DNA of 64,000 nucleotides from Alteromonas macleodii ATCC 27126 (GTDB lineage: Bacteria; Pseudomonadota; Gammaproteobacteria; Enterobacterales; Alteromonadaceae): positions 1,054,001 through 1,118,000 of the forward strand of contig NC_018632.1 of the NCBI RefSeq assembly GCF_000172635.2, given 5' to 3'. This document shows, piece after piece, positions 20,220 to 27,856 of this stretch. Position 1 is the first letter of the stretch. The number at the start of each line of letters is the position of its first letter. A model generated the notes under the pieces. The model was not told the origin of the DNA, did not search any database, and was given only the letters and a program-made list of their open reading frames with translations. The position numbers and the translations under genes were made by a program.

Positions 20220-20973
20220 CTTCAGCTAATTCAGAAGGTACATCAACGCTATAGGTGCCGTCCGCTTGCACAGTGGCAGTTACAGTTTGCGTGTTGCCAG
20301 CACTGTCGGTAATGGTTAGCGTAACTGTGCTGCCAGGAGTGGCATCAGTAGTACCTGAAAGGGTAGGCGTGGTGTCGTTATCAGAACCAGGCGCATTAAT
20401 GGTAATGGTTGGGGCGGTGGTATCAATTTCCCCTGTAGTATCAGCAGTTGCTGTATTGCCTGCTTCATCGGTCACGCTGGCGTTAACGGTAAATTCGCCT
20501 TCCGCTAATTCAGTGGGTACATCAACGCTGTAGGTGCCGTCTGCCTGCACAATGGCAGTCACGGTTTGAGTATTGCCTGCACTGTCGGTAATGGTTAGCG
20601 TAACTGTGCTGCCAGGAGTGGCATCGGTTGTACCTGAAAGGGTAGGCGTGGTGTCGTTATCAGAACCCGGCGCATTAATAGTAATAGTTGGAGCGGTAGC
20701 GTCAATTTCACCAGTGGTAGAACTATCTGCAGTATTACCTGTAGGTTCTAATACGGTAGCATCTACCGTGAACTCACCATCAGCCAGTGCGTTTGGTACG
20801 TCTACACTGAACGTACCGTCGTCTTGTACTATGGCGGTAACAACCTGAGTGTTTCCCTCACTATCGGTAACGGTTAATGTTACTGTACTGCCTGGAATTG
20901 CTGAAGTAATGCCTGATAGTGTTGGCGTGGTGTCGCTTGTTAAGCCAATCGCATCTAGGGTAAGTGAAATGTC
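10335..20973 (-). repeat. About 38 divergent 279-bp Ig-like repeats in the adhesin
   Basis: I count 38 occurrences of the (N/S)D-x-TP-x-(I/L)(S/T)G signature at about 93-residue spacing across the two adhesin frames; for example the same block recurs at 20371 and 20650, 279 bases apart. Copies are divergent in the middle and nearly identical at the N-terminal end (19.8-20.9 kb). Confidence 0.9.
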
Positions 20974-21525
20974 TTGTGCTTGCTCGCCTGTTCCAGAAAA
21001 CTCAACTGGTGTAACATCGTCGTTGCCATTTGCACTTTGATCGAACTGGAAACCCACAGGATCGACTTCTTCATTTATGCGATCAACGCGCACAAAATTA
21101 CTACCGCCGTCAGTACCAGCACCGCCATCTAGACCTGCTGCGGTTGCTTCTAACGATTCTAAAATGTCTCCGTCACCAGCAAGCACATCAAGAAAGTCAG
21201 CGTCACCTTCTTGGTTGTTACCATCAACGCCGTCAACACCGTCAAGTAATGCTGTTAGCTCATCCACACTTTCATCAAAAACAGCAAATTCATCGTCAGA
21301 ATTGTTTTCGGTGAAATCTAATTGCAGCGGGAAAGTAACACTTTGTCCGGCTGGAAGTGTGCGAAGTTCTCCATCTACACTTACGGTAACAAATCCATCA
21401 GGTGATATGTTTAATACGTCGCCTTCCGCCACCGTCATACCGACAGTAACATTGACCTGTTCACCTGTTTCACCACGTACTAAAGAAGCCTCGCCGTTTA
21501 CTTCTGCAATGATTACTTCAGCCAT
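20101..21525 (-). CDS. Giant LapA/BapA-type adhesin, N-terminal part with retention module
   Basis: This 474-codon frame carries the true start (ATG 21525, after a GAGAGGGAATT ribosome site). Residues 1-100 form the N-terminal retention region typical of LapA-type adhesins (EVNGEASLVRGETGEQVNV..., GDVLNISPDGFVTVSVDG). The sequence TAAG at residues 128-131 matches the di-alanine site that the protease LapG cuts in LapA. Three 93-residue Ig-like repeats follow, and the frame then stops at TAA 20101. The repeat continues in another frame. The sequence ATCTACACCAGG would keep frame and match the next repeat if it were ATCTACACACCAGG, so a loss of one AC unit explains the break. Whether this is real or a sequencing or assembly error cannot be told here. 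Confidence 0.88.
   Translation of the reverse strand: MAEVIIAEVNGEASLVRGETGEQVNVTVGMTVAEGDVLNISPDGFVTVSVDGELRTLPAGQSVTFPLQLDFTENNSDDEFAVFDESVDELTALLDGVDGVDGNNQEGDADFLDVLAGDGDILESLEATAAGLDGGAGTDGGSNFVRVDRINEEVDPVGFQFDQSANGNDDVTPVEFSGTGEQAQDISLTLDAIGLTSDTTPTLSGITSAIPGSTVTLTVTDSEGNTQVVTAIVQDDGTFSVDVPNALADGEFTVDATVLEPTGNTADSSTTGEIDATAPTITINAPGSDNDTTPTLSGTTDATPGSTVTLTITDSAGNTQTVTAIVQADGTYSVDVPTELAEGEFTVNASVTDEAGNTATADTTGEIDTTAPTITINAPGSDNDTTPTLSGTTDATPGSTVTLTITDSAGNTQTVTATVQADGTYSVDVPSELAEGEFTVNASVTDEAGNTATTDTTGVIDTTAPSITIYTRLC
21133..21144 (-). other. Predicted LapG cleavage site (TAAG) in the adhesin
   Basis: The codons ACC GCA GCA GGT encode Thr128-Ala-Ala-Gly131 of the adhesin. In Pseudomonas LapA the periplasmic protease LapG cuts between the alanines of such a motif. 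A lapG homologue lies in this window. The assignment is by motif and context. Confidence 0.75.
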
Positions 21526-21772
21526 AATTCCCTCTCAATCGATAAATTTTCTCGCTATACAAAAAGCGTAGCAGGGCTTTTTTATCTCGTTACCGGACCG
21601 TGGTACGGGGGACACATATCCTTTGGTATAAAGCCTAGGTAGTTCCCCCTAATTTATTAATTTTTAGTCTAATAATTGTGAGTCAAGTTTGCAGAAATAC
21701 ACATAGCGTCTACTTTTTAAAAGTAAGAAACGACACAAATGTCGCTTAGTATTTATAAAGTGAGATGCATAT
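21526..21772. promoter_or_regulatory. Divergent promoter region between adhesin and exporter genes
   Basis: This 247-bp gap must hold the promoters for the adhesin (leftward) and the exporter operon (rightward). It contains a GGGGGA (21607-21612) and TCCCCC (21644-21649) inverted pair around a CCTAGG palindrome. It is a candidate operator, for example for the LuxR-type regulator at 27260. No firm -35/-10 pair was assigned. Confidence 0.4.
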
Positions 21773-23719
21773 ATGAAGTTGATAAATTCAGTGCTTTCCA
21801 AGGTTGTTATTGGAGCAACTGGCGCTGTGCTAGCTCATGCTGCTATTGCTCAAAGTAATGGTGTTGGTGACTCGTCAGTCAGTTTGGAAGACTACGTTCG
21901 CAAGGTAGTAAACGAAAACCCAGAAGTGCAAGCCAGCTGGCGTCAACTTCAAGTGGCTATGTCAGACGTTGATATTGCTCGTGGCGGCTTTCGCCCTCAG
22001 GTCGATGTGTTGGCATCAAGTGCTTATACCGATAGAAATTACGGGCTAGATCGGGAATACATGGGACATACCGCGCAAATCGCCTTAACCCAGATGCTGT
22101 ACGACGGTTTCTTAACAAGCAGTGAAGTTAAACGTTTTAAACAAGCGCAAGTGGTTCGCTTTTTCGAACTAATGGGTGAAGTAGAGCAAAAATCTCTGGA
22201 TACAGCGCTCGCCTACATGGATGTGAAGATGTTTCGCGAGCTCTTAAAACTCGCTGAAGAAAACTTAATTACTCATGTGGACGTGTTTAAACAAATTGAG
22301 GAGAGTGTAGAAGCTGGTGTAGGTCGTCGTGCCGATTTGGAACAAATTAGCGGCCGTTTGTCTCTGGCTGAGTCTAATGTGCTTACCGAGCTGTCTAATT
22401 TGCACGATGTTACCGCGCGGTTTTTACGGTTGGTGGGCGAGAAGCCCGCGAATAACTTGCAGCCGGTAACGTTAAACTCTGCCTATGTTGATGCTAGTGT
22501 TACTGATATTCAAACCTTACTCACTAGCGCCTACGGCACCAACCCCCAATTCAATGCTGCTATTTACAACATTGATGCCCAGCGTTACGCCGTGGACAGT
22601 GCAAAAAGTCTTTATCATCCGCAAGTCAATTTAACCGCAAGTTATGGCGCACAAACGCGAGACCAAGCTGCGCTAAATAACACCATTACTGAAGCCAGTG
22701 TTGGCGTTAACTTTTCTTATAACTTGTATAACGGTGGTTCGGACCGCGCAGCGATTCGACAAGCATTATCACAGGTAGATTTAGCAAAAGACTTGCGGGA
22801 CAAAGCCTGTATCGATATGAGACAAACGGTACAAATTGCTTATAACGATATTATCAATATTACTGAGCAGCTACCCTCACTGAATGCCCACCGCCTGTCT
22901 TCAGACAGAGTAAAGTCTGCATACATGGATCAGTTTACCATTGGCGAACGTTCTCTATTGGATTTGCTCGATTCCGAAAACGAGTACTACGAATCTAGTC
23001 GCGCATATTTAGAAGCACAATACACCTTAGAAAAGGCGCGCGTAAGACTGCTTGCGGCTTCGGGTAGCTTGGCACAAACGTTAGGAATTACAAAAGATGG
23101 CGTGCCTGATGTACTAGACAAAGCTGAAGAAAAAATCAGTTACGACCCTAACTACGTTTGTCCGGCCGTTCGTACAAACTTTGAAGATGAACTTAATATT
23201 CTTAAGCGCGACACAGATGGCGACGGCATTGTTGATTTGTGGGACGACTGCGTCGATTCTACACCAGGTGCCATGGTCGATGACTTTGGTTGTGAAGCCA
23301 GAGAGCCTGATATGGCGCCAGAACCAAGTGCTGCAGATTTTACGTTAGATAATGCGAAGATAATCAATTCATTCAACGTCAATATCGAATTTGCGTCTAA
23401 TTCTACCGAGGTTTTACCTGAATACGAGAACTCGCTTCAGGACGTCATCGAAGCCTTAAACAATGACCCAAATTCAGGGGTGATTATTCACGGTCACGCC
23501 TCTCTAGATGGGGATGCAGCCTACAACCAGCGATTGTCTGAACGCAGAGCTAAGGCGGTTGCCTCGCTGCTTATGAATAAAGCGAACATAGAAGCTAGAA
23601 GAATTACTGCGGTTGGTTACGGAGAGAGTCGTCCGTTGGTTGATGAAGAATCAGACGCGGCGAACGCCCGTAATCGCAGAATTGAAGCGGCTATTATCCA
23701 GCTTCCTTCTAACGAATAG
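21773..23719 (+). CDS. TolC-family outer-membrane channel fused to an OmpA domain (LapE-like)
   Basis: The 648-residue protein is the outer-membrane component of the type I exporter. A signal peptide ends near residue 26 (AAIAQS). Residues about 37-460 are a TolC-like outer membrane efflux domain with two related halves. A calcium-binding type-3-thrombospondin-like segment (DTDGDGIVDLWDDC) lies near residue 485. Residues about 530-645 form an OmpA C-terminal peptidoglycan-binding domain (NIEFASNSTEVLPEY, HASLDGDAAYNQRLSERRAKAV, GYGESRP). Plain TolC is about 450-500 residues, so the OmpA part is an addition that may anchor the channel to the cell wall. It is the first gene of an operon with the ABC and HlyD genes; the next start is 17 bases after the stop. 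Confidence 0.92.
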   Translation: MKLINSVLSKVVIGATGAVLAHAAIAQSNGVGDSSVSLEDYVRKVVNENPEVQASWRQLQVAMSDVDIARGGFRPQVDVLASSAYTDRNYGLDREYMGHTAQIALTQMLYDGFLTSSEVKRFKQAQVVRFFELMGEVEQKSLDTALAYMDVKMFRELLKLAEENLITHVDVFKQIEESVEAGVGRRADLEQISGRLSLAESNVLTELSNLHDVTARFLRLVGEKPANNLQPVTLNSAYVDASVTDIQTLLTSAYGTNPQFNAAIYNIDAQRYAVDSAKSLYHPQVNLTASYGAQTRDQAALNNTITEASVGVNFSYNLYNGGSDRAAIRQALSQVDLAKDLRDKACIDMRQTVQIAYNDIINITEQLPSLNAHRLSSDRVKSAYMDQFTIGERSLLDLLDSENEYYESSRAYLEAQYTLEKARVRLLAASGSLAQTLGITKDGVPDVLDKAEEKISYDPNYVCPAVRTNFEDELNILKRDTDGDGIVDLWDDCVDSTPGAMVDDFGCEAREPDMAPEPSAADFTLDNAKIINSFNVNIEFASNSTEVLPEYENSLQDVIEALNNDPNSGVIIHGHASLDGDAAYNQRLSERRAKAVASLLMNKANIEARRITAVGYGESRPLVDEESDAANARNRRIEAAIIQLPSNE

Positions 23720-23735
23720 CAATGTGTAGGCCTAT

Positions 23736-25895
23736 ATGAAGGAAAAGAAGGTCGTAGACGACATATCCTATTTGGAACAGCAAGGAGGCGTATTGATGGA
23801 TTGTTTGATTACGATCTGTCATGCGCACCATCTGGATGTATCTCGAGTCAGCCTGCTCAGTGGGCTTCCCTTAGATAGCGGCGAATTATCGCCCACAGGA
23901 TTTGAGCGTGCAGCTAAACGGGCGGGACTCGCCAGCAGAACGGTTAAGCGCGATTTAGACCACATTAATACTGCGCTTTTGCCCGCTGTATTAGTCTTAA
24001 ATGAAAAGCAAGCCTGTGTACTACATGGCTTAGAGCCTACCCATGCAAGAGTTTCGTATCCAGAACTAGATGACGCCGTGGTTGAAGTTCCCAGAGATGA
24101 ACTTGCTGCCCGTTATACTGGGTACATCATATTTGCTCGACCCGAGATGCACGCGCGTGAGACCAATGCTCAAATTGACAAATCCTCAGTAGGGCACTGG
24201 TTGTGGTCATCTATCAAATCTGCAAAAGGGCTGTATAGGGATGTACTAATAGCCTCTGTTTTTATTAGCCTGCTTTCCATTGCCCTGCCTCTTTTTGTAA
24301 TGAATGTATACGATAGGGTGGTGCCAAATGCGGCACTGGAAACCTTGTGGGCGCTGGCGATCGGCGTGCTTTTAGTTCTCGCGGCAGATTTCCTGTTACG
24401 CATGCTTCGGCAGTACTTTGTAGAACTGGCGGCAAGTCGGCTAGATGTCACGCTTTCTGCAAAAATTATGGAAAAAGTACTGTCTATAAATTTGGCCAGT
24501 AGACCAGCAAAAAGCGGTTCCTTTATAAACAGCTTGCAATCTTTTGAGAGTATTCGGCAGTTTTTTGGTTCTGTAACGCTGGTGGCATTGGTTGATTTAC
24601 CATTCGGGCTCCTGTTTGTCGTTATCATAGCCATGATCGATTTTTATTTGATCATTCCTATTCTTATTGGCGCCACAGCGCTTTTCCTTTACGCCATGAA
24701 AGCACAGCGCGTAATGCGATCTCTGTCAGAAGAGTCGATGGAGATTAGTTCTCGTAAAAGCTCCCTCGTTACCGAAAGCGTAACATCTTTAGAAGACATA
24801 AAAGCATTTGGTTACCAGAGCCGAAACCAAAGTGCGTGGGAAAAACAAACAATCTTTCTTGCCAAAGTTAATGCCAAGCTGCGTTTGGTTTCGATGTCGG
24901 TAAATAATGCTGCACTTTGGGTTCAGCAGTCAGTCGGCGTTGTAATCATTTTAACTGGTGTTTATCTGATCATCGAAGGTGTAATCACCCAAGGTGGATT
25001 GATTGCTGCCTACCTATTGTCTAGCCGAGCCATGGGACCGGTCTCCCAGGCTGCGGCTTTATTGGCGCAATACCATCACGCTGAGACGGCGAAGAATGCC
25101 CTTGACGATATTATGTCTTTACCGAGTGAGTCAGGCAGTAATAAGCAGATAAAAAGTAATATTGTGCTTAAGGGGAATATTGATGCAAGCCAGCTTTGCT
25201 TTAAATATCCGGATGAAACCGTACTTGCACTCAAAGACATAAACTTCTCAATTAAACAAGGTGAGCACGTAGCGATTTTGGGCAAAAACGGATGCGGAAA
25301 ATCTACCTTGAACAAACTGCTTATGGCCTTTTACCGCCCTGAGTCTGGGCAGTTACTCGTGGATGGCATTGACCTTCAGCAATACGACCCGATACTACTT
25401 CGCAAACAGATAGGTTACGTGCCACAAGACGTCAGCCTTTTCTACGGTTCATTGAAAGACAATATTATGTCTGAAGATTTACATATCGATGAAAGTGACT
25501 TTTGGGAGGTACTGACTCAGTGTGGTTTGGCGAAACTTGTTAATGGTAATGCCAACGGGGTAGAGCAAAATGTAGGTGAGCGAGGTAGCTTACTTTCTGG
25601 TGGTCAGCGACAAGCAGTAGCGATGGCTAGAGCCATAGTGCGAAACCCTGCGATATATATCATGGATGAGCCTACCTCAGCCATGGACTCAACAAACGAA
25701 GCGCAGATGAAGGAAACCATAAAAGCAGCGACATCTGGCAAAACACTCATCATCAATACTCATCGTACTACGTTGCTTGACCTTGTTGAGCGCGTGATTG
25801 TTGTCGAGAACGGAAAAGTTATTGCTGACGGTAAGAAGGAAGATGTACTTGTTCAGTTTAAACAGCCAAGTCAAATACTTAAGAGGGCGCCATGA
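23736..25895 (+). CDS. lapB: Type I secretion ABC transporter, permease-ATPase (LapB-like)
   Basis: The inner-membrane ATPase (719 aa) should power export of the adhesin. Residues 1-140 are a C39-peptidase-like domain. A Cys follows Asp22 (MDCLITICHAH), but the usual catalytic HFVV-type motif is replaced by KQACVL, so it is probably a non-cleaving substrate-docking domain. Membrane segments lie at about 170-430. The nucleotide-binding domain has Walker A GKNGCGKS (516-523), a Q-loop at Gln564, signature LSGGQ (620-624), Walker B IYIMDE (640-645) and the H-loop His676. It overlaps the next gene by four bases (ATGA), which indicates translational coupling. The lapB name rests on context with lapD/lapG and the adhesin. 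Confidence 0.92.
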   Translation: MKEKKVVDDISYLEQQGGVLMDCLITICHAHHLDVSRVSLLSGLPLDSGELSPTGFERAAKRAGLASRTVKRDLDHINTALLPAVLVLNEKQACVLHGLEPTHARVSYPELDDAVVEVPRDELAARYTGYIIFARPEMHARETNAQIDKSSVGHWLWSSIKSAKGLYRDVLIASVFISLLSIALPLFVMNVYDRVVPNAALETLWALAIGVLLVLAADFLLRMLRQYFVELAASRLDVTLSAKIMEKVLSINLASRPAKSGSFINSLQSFESIRQFFGSVTLVALVDLPFGLLFVVIIAMIDFYLIIPILIGATALFLYAMKAQRVMRSLSEESMEISSRKSSLVTESVTSLEDIKAFGYQSRNQSAWEKQTIFLAKVNAKLRLVSMSVNNAALWVQQSVGVVIILTGVYLIIEGVITQGGLIAAYLLSSRAMGPVSQAAALLAQYHHAETAKNALDDIMSLPSESGSNKQIKSNIVLKGNIDASQLCFKYPDETVLALKDINFSIKQGEHVAILGKNGCGKSTLNKLLMAFYRPESGQLLVDGIDLQQYDPILLRKQIGYVPQDVSLFYGSLKDNIMSEDLHIDESDFWEVLTQCGLAKLVNGNANGVEQNVGERGSLLSGGQRQAVAMARAIVRNPAIYIMDEPTSAMDSTNEAQMKETIKAATSGKTLIINTHRTTLLDLVERVIVVENGKVIADGKKEDVLVQFKQPSQILKRAP

Positions 25896-27259
25896 TTTTA
25901 AACAGTGGTGGTGAGAAAAAAGACTGGTTGCAGCGGTTAATGCGAGGTTGGCTAGCGCCACCTCCAGGTCAGGACTGGGTATTGGAAGCCGAGTGGTCAC
26001 GTATAATGCAAACGCCGGTAAAAGCCCGTGGGCTTTTGTATTTGGTATCACTAGTTTTATTTCTTTTGGTGGTGTGGTCGTATTTTGCAGAGATTGATGA
26101 AGTTGCCAAAGGCGATGGGAAAGTCATACCGTCACAGCAACTACAGGTTCTCCAATCCTACGACGGAGGAATTGTACAGGATATATTAGTACGAGAAGGG
26201 CAAACGGTTAAAGCTGGGCAAGTGTTATTAAAGGTTGATCCTACCCGATTTTTGTCAAGCCTTGAAGAAAACACAACCCAGTTTGCGGCGCTGGCGGCGA
26301 AAGTGCAGCGCTTATCTGCGCTTACCCAAGGTGACGTATTGCGGTTTAATCGAGAGCTTCGCGAACAGGCTCCAACGATCGTTGATAACGAACGCAAGCT
26401 CTACAATTCCAACTTGGCTGAGCTTGATGAAGTTGCAGCAGGATCGGATTCTCGTATTATGCAACGCCGTCAAGACGTGGAAGAAGAGCGAGCGAATCTT
26501 TCCCAGTATCAAAACGTTTTGTCCCTCTCAAAGAAAGAGCTCGCTGTGACCAAGCCATTACTTGCATCAGGTGCTGTGTCGGAGATTGAAATCCTTCGAT
26601 TGGAACGTCAGATAGTAGAGCTAGAAGGAAACATCACCAAGTCCAAGGTAGCGATTGAGCGTGGCTTAAACGCCATCGAAGAAGAAATTATAAAGAAGGA
26701 AGAAGCGCGTCTAAAACTGGTTAATCGATGGAACCAAGAATTGACCGAAGCCACCGCCGAAATGGCGACATTGCAGCAGTCTCAAACCAGTTTAGAAGAT
26801 GTGGTGTCACAAGCAGCGCTGAGATCGCCAATCAATGGTACGGTGCAGCGCTTGCTCATTAATACCATTGGTGGGGTCATTACACCAGGCAGCGCGGTAG
26901 TGGAACTCGTTCCTCAAGATGATCAACTTATTGTTGAAGCAAAGGTTTCGCCTAAAGATATTGCGTTTATTCGAGAAGGGCAGCAGGCCATCTTAAAGTT
27001 CAGTGCTTACGACTTTACTATTTATGGCGGTATGTCTGCTGAAGTCCAACATATCAGTGCTGACGCCATTACCAACGAGAAAGATGAAACCTACTATTTA
27101 GTCAGGCTCGAAACGAAGAAAAGCATTGCTGATGAAGCGTTAGATATTTTACCTGGAATGATCGTACAGGTAGACATATTGACGGGAAAGAAAACTGTCC
27201 TTAACTATATATTATCCCCTCTGTTCAATGTTACAGCCTCTGCGCTGCGGGAGCGTTAA
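25892..27259 (+). CDS. lapC: HlyD-family periplasmic adaptor (LapC-like)
   Basis: The 455-residue membrane-fusion protein links the ABC transporter to the TolC channel. A single membrane segment is at about residues 47-65 after a cytosolic N-terminal tail. A biotinyl-lipoyl-like part follows (GKVIPSQQLQVLQSYDGGIVQDILVREGQTV), then a long helical hairpin rich in Glu, Arg and Gln (about 130-310). The return half comes next (LRSPINGTVQRL), then the HlyD beta-barrel region and a C-terminal PGMIVQVDILTG motif. Its ATG overlaps the lapB stop, and the regulator gene starts directly after its stop. Confidence 0.92.
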   Translation: MILNSGGEKKDWLQRLMRGWLAPPPGQDWVLEAEWSRIMQTPVKARGLLYLVSLVLFLLVVWSYFAEIDEVAKGDGKVIPSQQLQVLQSYDGGIVQDILVREGQTVKAGQVLLKVDPTRFLSSLEENTTQFAALAAKVQRLSALTQGDVLRFNRELREQAPTIVDNERKLYNSNLAELDEVAAGSDSRIMQRRQDVEEERANLSQYQNVLSLSKKELAVTKPLLASGAVSEIEILRLERQIVELEGNITKSKVAIERGLNAIEEEIIKKEEARLKLVNRWNQELTEATAEMATLQQSQTSLEDVVSQAALRSPINGTVQRLLINTIGGVITPGSAVVELVPQDDQLIVEAKVSPKDIAFIREGQQAILKFSAYDFTIYGGMSAEVQHISADAITNEKDETYYLVRLETKKSIADEALDILPGMIVQVDILTGKKTVLNYILSPLFNVTASALRER

Positions 27260-27856
27260 ATGAGACATTTCATTGCAGAGAAAGATTTGCAAGGGGCGCT
27301 AACCCAGTATTCGTGGACCAGCTATAGTCGGGTTGATCAATTAACATGTGATCAAACTGATTGTATATGGATATTGGCAAGCGATGAGAACTGGCGGCAA
27401 CAGCTAATTGAAGCCAAGCAAAAAGTAACGCAAGTGGTATTACTGACCTACAAATATGACCGTTTAGAGATGCAAACAGCGCTGATGCTAGGCGCTAGGG
27501 CGTATTGTCACGCATTAGGAACCCAGTCTCTTTTATCTTCAGTAGCGAGGGTGATAGAAGCCGGAGGCATGTGGTTACCTAATGAGTTACTTTTAGTGAC
27601 AACATCTAATGTGGCGGTCAATCTGCAGTCTAAACGAGTGCTACCTGCTTTAAGTGGCTTAACGAACCGCGAAAAGGACGTATTGAGCGGCATTTTAGAT
27701 GGGTTAAGCAATAAAGAAATTGCAAGAGAGCACGGTATTACTGAGCGTACCGTTAAAGAATATGTGGGTACGCTCTTACACAAATTTGAGGCAAAGGACC
27801 GAATCAGTCTATTACTTCGACTTGGTGAATTTAGTCATCTAAAAGATGCTCTATAA
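27260..27856 (+). CDS. LuxR/NarL-type transcription regulator with degenerate receiver
   Basis: The 198-residue protein has a C-terminal LuxR-type helix-turn-helix (about residues 133-190: LTNREKDVLSGILDGLSNKEIAREHGI, then TERTVKEYV). Its N-terminal 110 residues have the outline of a response-regulator receiver but lack the acidic pocket and a clear phospho-Asp. It may therefore act without phosphorylation, like CsgD or VpsT relatives. It begins directly after the lapC stop, so it is probably cotranscribed and may control the adhesin locus. The target is inferred only from position. Its 3' end overlaps the opposite-strand lapD 3' end by 26 bases. Confidence 0.8.
   Translation: MRHFIAEKDLQGALTQYSWTSYSRVDQLTCDQTDCIWILASDENWRQQLIEAKQKVTQVVLLTYKYDRLEMQTALMLGARAYCHALGTQSLLSSVARVIEAGGMWLPNELLLVTTSNVAVNLQSKRVLPALSGLTNREKDVLSGILDGLSNKEIAREHGITERTVKEYVGTLLHKFEAKDRISLLLRLGEFSHLKDAL

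Noticed and set aside
3016..21571. Many long plus-strand reading frames opposite the adhesin (for example 18364-19281 and 15502-16305)
   Set aside because: They are antisense shadows produced by the periodic coding repeats. They lack ribosome sites and encode only Val/Ser/Pro-rich mirror sequence.
23736..24150. Active C39 bacteriocin-processing peptidase at the start of the ABC transporter
   Set aside because: The Cys region is only partly kept and the His motif is missing. The substrate context is a giant adhesin and not a leader peptide.
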